A DNA stretch of 64,000 nucleotides from contig NZ_BAABKM010000005.1 in assembly GCF_039543825.1 (NCBI RefSeq), positions 438,268-502,267 on the forward strand. The letters are read 5' to 3'. Source of the stretch: Nocardioides conyzicola (lineage in GTDB: Bacteria > Actinomycetota > Actinomycetes > Propionibacteriales > Nocardioidaceae). Positions within the stretch are counted from its first letter, which is position 1. Each line of letters begins with the position of its first letter. This document shows positions 44,235 through 52,627 of the stretch, piece after piece. Made by a program: the position numbers and the translations under genes. The notes under the pieces were generated by a model. It saw nothing but the letters and a program-made list of their open reading frames with translations, had not been told where the DNA came from and did no database searches.

Positions 44235-45157
44235 TCCGCCCCCTCCTCGGACTCGTCACCGGCAAGGCCGGACTGGGTGCTGGCAAAGTCGCCGCCGAGC
44301 AGCGGCAGGTCGGACGTCGCGCCCGCGTCCTGCAGCTCCTGGAGGTGGGCGTCGTACTCCTCGCGCGTCACCACGTGGACGTTGAAGAGCATCCGCGAGT
44401 GGTAGACGCCGCAGAGCTCGTAGCACTTGCCCTTGAAGTCTCCGGTGCGCGTCGGGGTGATCGCGTAGTGGTTCACGCGGCCCGGGACGACGTCCATCTT
44501 CATCAGGAAGCCGGGGATGCCGAAGTCGTGGATGACGTCGGGCGAGTGCAGGTTGAAGCGGGTGGTCTCGTTGACCGGCAGGTAGAGGTCGGGGATCTGG
44601 GAGCCCGTGCCGGAGTCGTGGACGTACGACGTGTACGGGAACTCGGTCGAGGTCGGGGTGACGTCGCAGTCGCCCTTGTCGCCGATGCCGTAGTTGAACG
44701 TCCAGGACCACTGCTGGCCGACGATCTCCATGCAGTTGTCGTTGGGCCGGTCCTTGTCGAGCACGTAGTTCTGCGTCTCCACGGTGTGAGCGAAGAACAC
44801 AACGACCATGATCACCGGGGCGATCGTGTAGAAGATCTCGAGCGGCAGGTTGTAGCGCGTCTGCACGGGGATCTCGTCGTCGCTGCGGCGACGGAAGCGG
44901 ATGATCGCGTAGAAGATCAGACCCCAGACGATGACGCCGGTGATGAGCGCCGCGATCCACGCACCCTGCCAGAGGCTGAGGATGCGCTCGCCCTGCTGCG
45001 AAGCAGGGTCGGGCATCGCGAAACGCTCCCATTCACCCTTCGTCTGCGACGAGCAGCCACCGAGCACCAGGACACTGATACCCACGGCGGCTAGGGCGGC
45101 CGCGCGACGGATGGTCACGGGCTTCCCGGCCGTACGCCTGGGGAGTTGCAGACCCAC
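44231..45157 (-). CDS. ctaC: cytochrome c oxidase subunit II
   Basis: This 308-residue protein has a lipoprotein-type signal (VLVLGGCSS) and two membrane helices (about residues 65-90 and 108-130). An outer CuA domain follows; its ligands include [14 protein letters not shown] near residues 241-254. It accepts electrons from QcrC. The start is GTG at 45157 with GAGAGAGG 7 nt upstream. It leads the ctaC-ctaD-ctaF operon and diverges from the cysteine desulfurase gene. Confidence 0.96.
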   Translation of the reverse strand: MGLQLPRRTAGKPVTIRRAAALAAVGISVLVLGGCSSQTKGEWERFAMPDPASQQGERILSLWQGAWIAALITGVIVWGLIFYAIIRFRRRSDDEIPVQTRYNLPLEIFYTIAPVIMVVVFFAHTVETQNYVLDKDRPNDNCMEIVGQQWSWTFNYGIGDKGDCDVTPTSTEFPYTSYVHDSGTGSQIPDLYLPVNETTRFNLHSPDVIHDFGIPGFLMKMDVVPGRVNHYAITPTRTGDFKGKCYELCGVYHSRMLFNVHVVTREEYDAHLQELQDAGATSDLPLLGGDFASTQSGLAGDESEEGAE

Positions 45158-45237
45158 GAACGAGCCTCTCTCTCAACGATCACGGATAGGTCGAACACTA
45201 TCGGAATCGCACCCCAGATGAGCCGCTGGGGTGCCGG

Positions 45238-45243
45238 TAGGTT
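45238..45243 (+). promoter_or_regulatory. leaderless-type -10 box for the cysteine desulfurase
   Basis: TAGGTT lies 6 nt before the GTG at 45250. Confidence 0.5.
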
Positions 45244-45249
45244 GCAGGT

Positions 45250-46347
45250 GTGAGAAAAGCCGCGGCCTACCTGGACTCGGCGTCCTCGGAGCCATTACAC
45301 CCCGCCGCGCGCGAGACCCTGATGGCGGCCTACGAACGCGGGTACGCCGACCCGCGTCGCCTCCACGGCCTGGGGCGTGACGCCCGGCTGCTCCTCGACA
45401 ACGCGAGAGCCGTGGTGGCGGAGTGTCTGGAGGTACGACCGGACGAGGTCAGCTTCACCCCTTCGGGTACTGCCGCCGTGCACCTCGGGCTGCTCGGCGC
45501 TCGGCGGGCCGGTACGACGGTCGCGCACTCCGCTGTCGAGCACTCGGCCGTGGTGCACGCCGCCACCTGGGCGGGCGAGGCCGTCGAGATCCCCGTCGAC
45601 CGGGCCGGGCGGGTCGCACCCGGTCTCTCGGGCCCCGCCGGCTCCGGTGTCGTCGCCGTCCAGAGCGCCAACCACGAGGTCGGCACCGTCCAGCCGATCG
45701 CCGAGATCGCCGCCGGGCTCGACGTACCGGTGTTCGTCGACGCGTGCGCCTCGATGGGCCGACTGCCGCTCCCCCGCGGCTGGGACACCCTGGCGGGCTC
45801 GGCGCACAAGTGGGGTGGGCCGGCCGGCGTCGGCGTGCTGCTGGTCCGCAAGGGAGCCCGCTGGGTGAACCCCTTCCCCGCCGACGACCGGATCGACGAG
45901 CGCGCGACCGGCTTCGAGAACGTGCCCGCGGCCCTCGCCGCGGCGGCCGCCCTCCGGGCGGTCGTGGAGGAGCGCGAGGAGGTCAACGCGCGTCAGTTCG
46001 CGCTGGTCGACCGGATCCGGGCGTCCGTCGCCACGATCCCGGACGTCGAGGTGGTCGGCGACCCGGTCGAACGCCTCCCCCACCTGGTCACCTTCTCCTG
46101 CCTGTACGTCGACGGCGAGGCGCTGGTGACCGAGCTCGACCGGCGCGGGTACGGCGTCGCGAGCGGCTCGGCCTGCACCGCCTCGACGCTGACCCCCAGC
46201 CGGGTGCTCGAGGCGATGGGCGTGCTCACGCACGGCAACGTCCGGGTGTCCCTCACCCGCGACACCACGGCCGAGGACGTCGACGGCTTCCTCGCCGAGC
46301 TGCCCGACGTCGTACAGAGCATCCGCGCCGAGGCCGGCTTCCGGTGA
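45250..46347 (+). CDS. cysteine desulfurase (IscS/NifS-like aminotransferase class V)
   Basis: This 365-residue PLP enzyme removes sulfur from cysteine. The PLP Lys is in SAHKWGGPAGVG near residue 186, VDACASMGRLPL precedes it, and the active Cys is in SGSACTASTLTPS near residue 307. The N-terminal YLDSASSEPLHPAARETL is typical. The GTG start directly follows a TAGGTT box. It overlaps a TusA-like gene (GTGA), so it probably hands sulfur to that protein. Being divergent from ctaC, it may supply oxidase or other cofactor assembly; this is inferred. Confidence 0.9.
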   Translation: MRKAAAYLDSASSEPLHPAARETLMAAYERGYADPRRLHGLGRDARLLLDNARAVVAECLEVRPDEVSFTPSGTAAVHLGLLGARRAGTTVAHSAVEHSAVVHAATWAGEAVEIPVDRAGRVAPGLSGPAGSGVVAVQSANHEVGTVQPIAEIAAGLDVPVFVDACASMGRLPLPRGWDTLAGSAHKWGGPAGVGVLLVRKGARWVNPFPADDRIDERATGFENVPAALAAAAALRAVVEEREEVNARQFALVDRIRASVATIPDVEVVGDPVERLPHLVTFSCLYVDGEALVTELDRRGYGVASGSACTASTLTPSRVLEAMGVLTHGNVRVSLTRDTTAEDVDGFLAELPDVVQSIRAEAGFR

Positions 46348-46577
46348 AGGCGGACCTGGAGCTCGACTGCCGGGACATGCTCTGCCCGCTGCCGATCATC
46401 GAGCTCGGCAAGAGGTACGCCGAGGTGCCGGTCGGCGGGCTGGTCGCGGTCGTCGCGACCGACGTCGCCGCCCGGACCGACGTGCCGGCGTGGTGCCGGA
46501 TGCGCGGGCAGGAGTACGTCGGCCAGGACGTGGCCGACGACGGGTCGCCGCGCTACGTCGTACGCCGGGTCAGCTGA
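46344..46577 (+). CDS. TusA-family sulfur carrier protein
   Basis: This 77-residue protein has the TusA/SirA fold: LELDCRDMLCPLPIIELGKR with the sulfur-carrying Cys in LCPLP, and VAVVATDVAARTDVPAWCRM later. TusA proteins accept persulfide from a cysteine desulfurase for tRNA thiolation or molybdenum-cofactor and Fe-S work. Its GTG overlaps the desulfurase TGA. Only 3 bp separate it from the convergent PfkB gene. Confidence 0.9.
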   Translation: MKADLELDCRDMLCPLPIIELGKRYAEVPVGGLVAVVATDVAARTDVPAWCRMRGQEYVGQDVADDGSPRYVVRRVS

Positions 46578-46580
46578 TCG

Positions 46581-47564
46581 TCAGCTGATGGCCTTGAGGT
46601 GCGGCTGCACCTCGGCCGCGGCGTCGGCGCCGTAGGACTCGTCGACCCGGGCCAGGAACTCGGCCGCGGTGAAGGAGTACTCCTGGGTGCCGACCGTCTC
46701 GACGACGTACGCCGCGAGCACGCACCCGACCTGGGCGGCGCGCTCGTGGCCGAGGCCCCACGCGAGCGCAGCGAGGAAGCCCGAGCGGAAGGCGTCGCCG
46801 ACGCCGGTCGGCTCGACCGCGGTCACGTTGGCGGCCGCCGGGAGCTCGAAGGTCGCCAGGCCGCGGCCCTGGACCCGCACGCCGTCCTTGCCGAGCGTCG
46901 TGACCTGGACGTCCACCTTGTCCAGGACCTCGGCCGCGGTCCAGCCGGTCTTCTGCTCGATCATGTGCGACTCGTACTCGTTGGAGAAGAGGATCGCGGC
47001 CCCGTCGATCAGCTTGCGGATCAGCTCCCCGTCGCTGAACGCGAGCTGCTGGCTCGGGTCGGCGATGAAGGGGTAGCCGCGCTGGCGGCACTCCTCGGTG
47101 TGGCGCAGCATCCCGTCCGGGTCGTCGGCGCCGATGAGCACGTAGTCGGGCGTGCCGACGCGGTCGACCACGGGCCCGAGCTCGATCAGCCGGGCCTCGC
47201 TCATCGCGCCGGGGTAGAACGACGCGATCTGGGCGCCGGTCGGGTCGGTGGTGCAGACGAAGCGGGCGGTGTGCCGGGTCTCCGAGATGCGCACGTGGGA
47301 GCAGTTGACGTTGTGCCGCTCGAGCCAGGAGCGGTAGTCGGCGAAGTCCTCGCCGGCCGAGCCCACCAGGACCGGGCGCAGGCCCAGCTGCCCCAGGCCG
47401 AAGCACATGTTGGCCGCCACCCCACCGCGGCGGATCTCCAGGTCGTCGACCAGGAAGGACAGCGAGATCTTGTCGAGCTGCTCGACCACGAGGGAGTCGG
47501 CGAACTTGCCCTGGAAGCTCATCAGGTGGTCAGTGGCGATGGATCCGGCGATCAGCAGCGACAT
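46581..47564 (-). CDS. PfkB-family carbohydrate/nucleoside kinase (adenosine kinase-like)
   Basis: This 327-residue protein has the PfkB signatures RRGGVAANMCFGLGQLG near residues 45-61 and TGVGDAFRSGFLAALAWG near 251-268, with the catalytic Asp in GVGD. It resembles actinobacterial CbhK/AdoK proteins such as Rv2202c, which phosphorylate adenosine; a sugar substrate is also possible. The gene lies in the same neighbourhood as in mycobacteria. A TAGTCT box lies 8 nt before the ATG. Confidence 0.87.
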   Translation of the reverse strand: MSLLIAGSIATDHLMSFQGKFADSLVVEQLDKISLSFLVDDLEIRRGGVAANMCFGLGQLGLRPVLVGSAGEDFADYRSWLERHNVNCSHVRISETRHTARFVCTTDPTGAQIASFYPGAMSEARLIELGPVVDRVGTPDYVLIGADDPDGMLRHTEECRQRGYPFIADPSQQLAFSDGELIRKLIDGAAILFSNEYESHMIEQKTGWTAAEVLDKVDVQVTTLGKDGVRVQGRGLATFELPAAANVTAVEPTGVGDAFRSGFLAALAWGLGHERAAQVGCVLAAYVVETVGTQEYSFTAAEFLARVDESYGADAAAEVQPHLKAIS

Positions 47565-47572
47565 GACACGGG

Positions 47573-47578
47573 AGACTA
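47573..47578 (-). promoter_or_regulatory. leaderless-type -10 box for the PfkB kinase
   Basis: TAGTCT (minus strand) lies 8 nt before the ATG at 47564. Confidence 0.4.
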
Positions 47579-47615
47579 CCGATCAGTACCCGTAGGAGTA
47601 CCAATCGGTAGCCCT

Positions 47616-47621
47616 TAGCGT
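47616..47621 (+). promoter_or_regulatory. leaderless-type -10 box for the 64-aa gene
   Basis: TAGCGT lies 6 nt before the ATG at 47628. It supports that short frame being a real gene. Confidence 0.45.
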
Positions 47622-47627
47622 CGGAGC

Positions 47628-47822
47628 ATGAGCGCCCCGAGACTCGCGTACGACGACGCCGCCACCCCCGCCGAGATGCGGGCCGACTGCCTGGCCGTGC
47701 AGGCCTCGCTGACCCGGCCGCTGGCCGCTGCCGCGCGTGACCTCGCGCAGGAGCAGCCCAAGAGCGGCATCGAGGTCCCCGAGGCCGCCGCCCGCCTGGC
47801 CCGCGCCATCTATGGCGAGTAG
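47628..47822 (+). CDS. small helical protein (unknown function)
   Basis: This 64-residue frame starts MSAPRLAYDDAATPAEMRADC. It is largely predicted helical and acidic-to-neutral, with one cysteine and no membrane segment. A leaderless-type promoter box stands 6 nt before its ATG and a perfect terminator palindrome follows its stop by 15 bp, so it has its own transcription unit. I do not recognise the family. Confidence 0.6.
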   Translation: MSAPRLAYDDAATPAEMRADCLAVQASLTRPLAAAARDLAQEQPKSGIEVPEAAARLARAIYGE

Positions 47823-47837
47823 CCGGCCCACGACGTA

Positions 47838-47871
47838 CGAAAGCCCCCTCCCGATCGGGAGGGGGCTTTCG
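47838..47871. terminator. 34-bp perfect palindrome, bidirectional terminator
   Basis: CGAAAGCCCCCTCCCG and its exact complement meet around a central AT. It lies between the convergent 64-aa gene and erpA, with AAA/TTT runs at the edges of both strands. Confidence 0.85.
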
Positions 47872-47880
47872 TCTGTCAGA

Positions 47881-48243
47881 TCAGTGGAACGAATCACCGC
47901 AGGCGCAGGAGCCCGTGGCGTTCGGGTTGTCGATCGTGAAGCCCTGCTTCTCGATGCTGTCGACGAAGTCGATCTGCGCACCGTTGAGGTAGGGGACGCT
48001 CATCCGGTCGACCACGACGGACACGCCGTCGAAGTCGGTGACGACGTCGCCGTCGAGGCTGCGCTCGTCGAAGAAGAGCTGGTAGCGGAGGCCGGAGCAG
48101 CCGCCCGGCTGCACCGAGATGCGCAGCGACAGGTCGTCGCGCCCCTCCTGCTCGAGGAGGCTCTTCACCTTGCCGGCCGCGACAGCACTCAGGTTGATCT
48201 GGTCGGTGCGGCGCTCAGTGGTGGTCTCGAGCTGCTCGGTCAT
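47881..48243 (-). CDS. erpA: iron-sulfur cluster insertion protein ErpA/IscA-type
   Basis: This 120-residue A-type carrier has the three conserved cysteines: PGGCSGLRYQL near residue 47 and GSCACGDSFH at the C-terminus. The N-terminal 15 residues are variable. It takes Fe-S clusters to target proteins in the cytoplasm. ATG at 48243 has GGGGAG upstream. In M. tuberculosis the equivalent gene is Rv2204c, in the same neighbourhood. The Rieske protein and NadA, both Fe-S proteins, are encoded nearby. Confidence 0.93.
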   Translation of the reverse strand: MTEQLETTTERRTDQINLSAVAAGKVKSLLEQEGRDDLSLRISVQPGGCSGLRYQLFFDERSLDGDVVTDFDGVSVVVDRMSVPYLNGAQIDFVDSIEKQGFTIDNPNATGSCACGDSFH

Positions 48244-48318
48244 GTGGTGTCTCCCCAGGGTCGACGGAAGTCTTGGTACTAGCCCCAATGGTCGCACACA
48301 CCTGGATATTCCCACCGT

Positions 48319-48324
48319 TAGGTT
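48319..48324 (+). promoter_or_regulatory. leaderless-type -10 box for the methyltransferase-like gene
   Basis: TAGGTT lies 7 nt before the ATG at 48332. Confidence 0.5.
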
Positions 48325-48331
48325 GAGCCGC

Positions 48332-49276
48332 ATGCCTGTGAGCTCCCCCCGCCGTGCCGTCGCCCGAGCGCTCGTCCGTGCCGCCCGCACGGTCGACGCG
48401 ACCGCCCTGCCCCAGCCGACGCCTCCGCCGCGCCGACCTCCGGGTCCGCGGGGCCCGGCTCCGGCCGGCCGCTGCCTGGTCTGCCACTCGCCCCGGGTAC
48501 GCCGTCAGGAGGTGGCGTTCGTCGACGATCCCGAGCTGCGCAAGACCGTGAACGCCTGCCGGCGGTGCGGGTACGTCGCGATCGACGAGCTCCCGAACGA
48601 CCTCTACCGGGGCAAGTCCTCGGTCGACGAGCTGCCGCCGCCCACCTCGCGGATGGGCACGGAGGACCGGACGGGTCGCGAGTTCGAGATGGCCCGGATG
48701 GCGCTCGACATCCTCGGGCGCCGCAAGCCCCAGGACGTGCTGGTGTACGGCGCCGGCCGCAGCCTCGACAACCTGCACATCCAGCGCCTGCCCGGCGTCG
48801 GCGAGGTCGCGATCGCCGACATCATGAAGGTCCGAGACGACGCCCCCTTCGTGGACCCGAACGAGCCCGGCGCCCGACGGTTCCCGATCGTGATCGCCAG
48901 CGAGGTGGTCGAGCACTTCCGCGACCCCTGGCCGGACTTCGCGACCATGGCGCGGGTGGTCGGACCGCGCGGGCTGCTCGTGTGCGGGACCAACGTCCAC
49001 AGCGGCCGGCCGCGGCTTCAACGGCACCGCTACCTCTTCTACCCCGACCACACGTCGTACTACTCGGCGGAGTCGCTCCGGCAGATCGCCACCAGGCTCG
49101 GCTTCCACATCGACTTCCGCCTGCCCGAGGGACTGGGGACGCGGAAGCGCTACGTGCTGCTGAGCCGCTCGCCCGAGGTCCTCGCCCGGGCCGCCACCTA
49201 CTTCGGACGGGTCGGGCTCGCCCCGTCCGAGGTCACGGAGCGACGCCGCGAGGCGGCCGCGGCGGCGGCCGGCTGA
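48332..49276 (+). CDS. class I methyltransferase-like protein with N-terminal zinc knuckle
   Basis: This 314-residue protein has a proline- and arginine-rich N-terminus, then two CxxC pairs (CLVCHSPRV near residue 49 and CRRCGYVAI near 76). A methyltransferase-23/11-like domain follows: VLVYGAGRSLDNL in place of the usual SAM loop, VVEHFRDPWPDFATMARVVGPRG, and YYSAESLRQIATRLGF. The glycine-rich SAM loop is not textbook, so activity is uncertain. The overall order (zinc site, then class I domain) is seen in SAM enzymes of surface sugar or nucleotide-sugar pathways. Substrate unknown. Confidence 0.72.
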   Translation: MPVSSPRRAVARALVRAARTVDATALPQPTPPPRRPPGPRGPAPAGRCLVCHSPRVRRQEVAFVDDPELRKTVNACRRCGYVAIDELPNDLYRGKSSVDELPPPTSRMGTEDRTGREFEMARMALDILGRRKPQDVLVYGAGRSLDNLHIQRLPGVGEVAIADIMKVRDDAPFVDPNEPGARRFPIVIASEVVEHFRDPWPDFATMARVVGPRGLLVCGTNVHSGRPRLQRHRYLFYPDHTSYYSAESLRQIATRLGFHIDFRLPEGLGTRKRYVLLSRSPEVLARAATYFGRVGLAPSEVTERRREAAAAAAG

Positions 49277-49283
49277 GGCGCGC

Positions 49284-50354
49284 TCAGCGCGACCAGGTGC
49301 GCGCGACCCGCTCGGCCAGGTCGGCCAACGCACCGGCGGGGTCCGCGAAGGCGCGCTCCTCGCCGGCCGCCTCCACGAGCGAGTACGCCGACTCGACGCC
49401 CAGCGCGCGCATCTCCCGGGAGCCCACGTGCACCTGGCCCGCCAGCACCACGCACGGACGCAGCGCCTCGCCGGCGATCTCGGCGACGCCGTACGGCACC
49501 TTGCCGCCGCGGCTGGAGTAGTCGAAGGCGCCCTCGCCGGTGATCACCAGGTCGGCCGCTCGGGCGCGCTCGGCGAGCCCGAGCGCCCCGGCGACCAGGC
49601 CGATCCCGGGCTCCCGGGTGCCGCCGAGGAGCAGCAGGGCGAAGCCGAGACCGCCGGCCGCCCCGGCTCCGTCGGCGAGCGCGACCTTGCGGTCGGTGGC
49701 GACCGCGAGCTCCTGCAGCCAGCCGTCGACGACCGGCAGCCGGTCCTCGGGGATGCCCTTCTGCGGGCCGAAGACCTTGGTCGCGCCGAAGAGCCCGGTC
49801 AGCGGGTTGTCGACGTCGGTGGCCGCGACCAGCTCGACGTCGAAGGCCGGCAGCTCGACGCCGGTGATGCCGGCCAGCCCCGCCGCCCCCTGGTCGAGCG
49901 GCCGGTCGGCGGTGGCCCCGAGCGCCGCGAGCAGGCCCGCTCCCCCGTCGTTGGTGCCGCTGCCGCCGAGCCCGAGCACGACCCGGGTCGCCCCGGCGTC
50001 GACCGCCGCGGCGACCAGCTCGCCGACGCCGTACGTCGTGGCCGTCTCGGCACCCTCGCCGCCCGTCAGGTGGAGCCCGCAGGCCTGGGCGGTCTCGACG
50101 TACGCCGTCTGCTCGCGCACCAGCAGGGTCGCCGGGGTCGGCTCGCCGTGCGGGCCGCGGACCGTCACCGCGAGCAGCTCGCCGCCGAGAGCGGCGTGCA
50201 GCACGTCGATGAAGCCCGGCCCGCCGTCGGCCATCGGCGCGAGGTCGAGCTCGTCGCCCGGGGCACGGCGCCGCCAGCCCGCGGCGATCGCCTCGGCGGC
50301 CTCGACCGCGGAGAGCGTGCCGGCGAACTTGTCGGGTGCCACCAGAACTCGCAT
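49284..50354 (-). CDS. glycerate kinase
   Basis: This 356-residue protein starts MRVLVAPDKFAGTLSA, the family hallmark, followed by MADGGPGFIDVLHAALGG, GLGGSGTNDGGAGLLAALG and GEGAFDYSSRGGK. It phosphorylates D-glycerate. ATG at 50354 is used because the conserved N-terminus begins there; a start at 50372 would add only six residues. Rv2205c occupies the same relative place in mycobacteria. Confidence 0.92.
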   Translation of the reverse strand: MRVLVAPDKFAGTLSAVEAAEAIAAGWRRRAPGDELDLAPMADGGPGFIDVLHAALGGELLAVTVRGPHGEPTPATLLVREQTAYVETAQACGLHLTGGEGAETATTYGVGELVAAAVDAGATRVVLGLGGSGTNDGGAGLLAALGATADRPLDQGAAGLAGITGVELPAFDVELVAATDVDNPLTGLFGATKVFGPQKGIPEDRLPVVDGWLQELAVATDRKVALADGAGAAGGLGFALLLLGGTREPGIGLVAGALGLAERARAADLVITGEGAFDYSSRGGKVPYGVAEIAGEALRPCVVLAGQVHVGSREMRALGVESAYSLVEAAGEERAFADPAGALADLAERVARTWSR

Positions 50355-50376
50355 GCGCCCATCCTGGCCCACTCCC

Positions 50377-50382
50377 TAGGGT
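50377..50382 (+). promoter_or_regulatory. leaderless-type -10 box for the GNAT gene
   Basis: TAGGGT lies 7 nt before the ATG at 50390. Confidence 0.5.
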
Positions 50383-50389
50383 CGACCTC

Positions 50390-51271
50390 ATGGCAGACCT
50401 GACCATCCGCCCGATGACGCCCGACGACGTCGCGGAGGCCGAGCGCGTCAGCGACGAGGGGTTCTTCGAGCTCGACACCCGCATGCAGCGGATCTCCGGC
50501 CCGGCCCCCGAGCGCCGCTCCGACCCGCACCGCGCGGTGTGGATCGAGCGCACGCAGCACCTCCTGGTCACCGACCCCGGTGGTTGCTGGGTCGCCGAGG
50601 ACGACACCGGGATGGTGGGCATGGCGACGTCGTACCGGCGCGAGACGCTCTGGTGCCTCGCGACGTACGCCGTGCTGCCCGGCCGGCAGGGTCAGGGCAT
50701 CGGCAAGCCGCTGCTCGCCGCCGCCATGAACCACGGCCGCGCCTGCACCCGCGGGATGCTCTCGTCGTCCTCGGACGCCAAGGCGGTCCGGGTCTACCAC
50801 CAGGCGGGGTTCGCGCTGCACCCGCAGATGTACCTGACCGGCACCCTCGACCGGTCCACGCTCCCCGTCATCGAGAAGGTCCGCGAGGGCACCGCGTCCG
50901 ACATCGACCTGATGGACTCGCTCGATCGAGGGGCCCGGGGCGCCGGGCACGGTCCCGACCACGAGCTGATGCTGCGGAGCTGGCGGCTGCTCGTGTCCGA
51001 CACGACCACCGGGTCGGGCTACGCGTACCTCAACGAGCGCGGTCAGCTCGCGCTGCTGGCGGCGTCCAACCGGCGCACGGCGACGCGCGTGCTCTGGGCC
51101 GCGCTGGCCGACGGACCGGAGCAGGTGACGATCTCCCACGTCACGGGGGCGAACCAGTGGGTGCTCGACGTCGGGTTCGCCGCCCGGCTCGAGCTGCACC
51201 AGGAGGGCTACCTCGGCCTGCGCGGGATGAAACCGCCCGCGCCGTACGTTCACAACGGTGCCCTGCTGTGA
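50390..51271 (+). CDS. GNAT-family N-acetyltransferase (two-domain)
   Basis: This 293-residue protein begins DLTIRPMTPDDVAEAERV. Its acetyl-CoA site is YAVLPGRQGQGIGKPLLAAAM (Q/RxxGxG/A motif) near residues 100-120, and VRVYHQAGFAL completes the first GNAT domain. A second, weaker GNAT-like half follows from about residue 165 (HELMLRSWRLLVSD, SGYAYLNERGQL). The length suggests a tandem pair of the kind seen in mycothiol-synthase-like enzymes. Substrate unknown. Confidence 0.85.
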   Translation: MADLTIRPMTPDDVAEAERVSDEGFFELDTRMQRISGPAPERRSDPHRAVWIERTQHLLVTDPGGCWVAEDDTGMVGMATSYRRETLWCLATYAVLPGRQGQGIGKPLLAAAMNHGRACTRGMLSSSSDAKAVRVYHQAGFALHPQMYLTGTLDRSTLPVIEKVREGTASDIDLMDSLDRGARGAGHGPDHELMLRSWRLLVSDTTTGSGYAYLNERGQLALLAASNRRTATRVLWAALADGPEQVTISHVTGANQWVLDVGFAARLELHQEGYLGLRGMKPPAPYVHNGALL

Positions 51272-51288
51272 CGTGCGAGTCGCGAGAA

Positions 51289-51294
51289 TAGGAT
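51289..51294 (+). promoter_or_regulatory. leaderless-type -10 box for nadA
   Basis: TAGGAT lies 6 nt before the ATG at 51301. Confidence 0.5.
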
Positions 51295-51300
51295 CGGGTC

Positions 51301-52485
51301 ATGACAACCGTCGACCTCCCGCTGCTGCCCCTCGGGCGCGGCACCGACCTCAACAGCGAGCGCGGCGTCGAGTGCCCCGGCGACCTGCCCGCAGCCTCCG
51401 ACCCCGACCTGGTCGCGCGCGCTCTCGCCGCCAAGGAGGCGCTGGGCAGCAAGGTCTTCGTGCTGGGCCACCACTACCAGCGCGACGAGGTCATCCAGTT
51501 CGCCGACGTCACCGGTGACTCGTTCAAGCTCGCGCGGGACGCGGCCGCCCGCCCGGACGCCGAGTTCATCGTCTTCTGCGGCGTGCACTTCATGGCCGAG
51601 TCGGCCGACATCCTCACCGGGCCGGGCCAGCAGGTGATCCTCCCCGACCTCGCGGCCGGCTGCTCGATGGCCGACATGGCCCGCCTCACCCAGGTGGAGA
51701 TGGCGTGGGAGGCGATGACCGCGGCCGGGGTCGCGGACTCCGTCGTACCCGTGACCTACATGAACTCCAGCGCCGACATCAAGGCGTTCTGCGGCCGCAA
51801 CGGCGGCGTCGTCTGCACGTCGAGCAACGCCGAGGTCGCCCTCGAGTGGGCCTACGCGCAGAAGCCCGACGCCCCGGACGGGGCGAAGGTGCTGTTCCTG
51901 CCCGACCAGCACCTCGGCCGCAACACCGCGATCCTCAAGATGGGCCTCACCCTCGACGACTGCGTCGTGTGGGACCCGCACCGCCCCAACGGCGGTCTGA
52001 CCGTCGAGCAGCTGCGCGACGCGAAGATGATCCTGTGGAAGGGCCACTGCTCCGTGCACGGCCGCTTCACCGAGGAGGTTGTCGACGAGCTGCGCGCGAC
52101 CATCCCGGGCGTCCAGATCCTGGTGCACCCGGAGTGCAAGCACGAGGTCGTGCTCAAGGCCGACCTCGTCGGCTCGACGGAGTTCATCATCAACACCATC
52201 GAGGCTGCCCCCGCCGGCTCGAGCTGGGCGATCGGCACCGAGCTCAACCTGGTCAAGCGGCTCGCCGCCGCCCACCCGGACAAGCGGATCACGTTCCTCG
52301 ACAAGACGGTCTGCTACTGCTCGACGATGAACCGGATCGACCTGCCCCACTTCGTGTGGGCGATGGAGTCGCTGGTCGCGGGCCAGGTCGTCAACCGGAT
52401 CGAGGTCGACCCCGAAACCGAGAAGCACGCCCTCGTGGCGCTGGAGCGGATGCTCGCCCTGCCGGGCAAGACCCACAAGGACTGA
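51301..52485 (+). CDS. nadA: quinolinate synthase A
   Basis: This 394-residue 4Fe-4S enzyme condenses iminoaspartate with dihydroxyacetone phosphate in NAD synthesis. Markers are LGHHYQRDEV near residue 57, IVFCGVHFMAESADIL near 95 (first cluster Cys), VHPECKHEVV near 278 and KTVCYCSTMNRI near 337. Its length is normal. The nadB and nadC genes are not in this window. The gene is followed by a palindromic 21-bp repeat array. Confidence 0.96.
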   Translation: MTTVDLPLLPLGRGTDLNSERGVECPGDLPAASDPDLVARALAAKEALGSKVFVLGHHYQRDEVIQFADVTGDSFKLARDAAARPDAEFIVFCGVHFMAESADILTGPGQQVILPDLAAGCSMADMARLTQVEMAWEAMTAAGVADSVVPVTYMNSSADIKAFCGRNGGVVCTSSNAEVALEWAYAQKPDAPDGAKVLFLPDQHLGRNTAILKMGLTLDDCVVWDPHRPNGGLTVEQLRDAKMILWKGHCSVHGRFTEEVVDELRATIPGVQILVHPECKHEVVLKADLVGSTEFIINTIEAAPAGSSWAIGTELNLVKRLAAAHPDKRITFLDKTVCYCSTMNRIDLPHFVWAMESLVAGQVVNRIEVDPETEKHALVALERMLALPGKTHKD

Positions 52486-52492
52486 CCCACTC

Positions 52493-52627
52493 GTCGAGTC
52501 GGGAGTTCTGACCGTCGAGTCGGGAGTTCTGACCGTTGGTTCGGGAGTTTCGTCCATCCGAGCTCGCAAGAAGTCCCGATTCGATCGTCAGAAGTCCCGA
52601 CTCAAGCGCCAGAACTCCCGACTCGAC
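52493..52627. repeat. palindromic array of 21-bp units (three direct, three inverted)
   Basis: GTCGAGTCGGGAGTTCTGACC occurs twice (52493-52513, 52514-52534). A variant follows at 52535-52555, then a 10-12-bp spacer, then three inverted variants at about 52566-52585, 52586-52606 and 52607-52627. The array fills the gap between the convergent nadA and histidine kinase genes and ends exactly at the kinase stop codon. It could fold into a long hairpin and terminate both transcripts. Confidence 0.9.
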
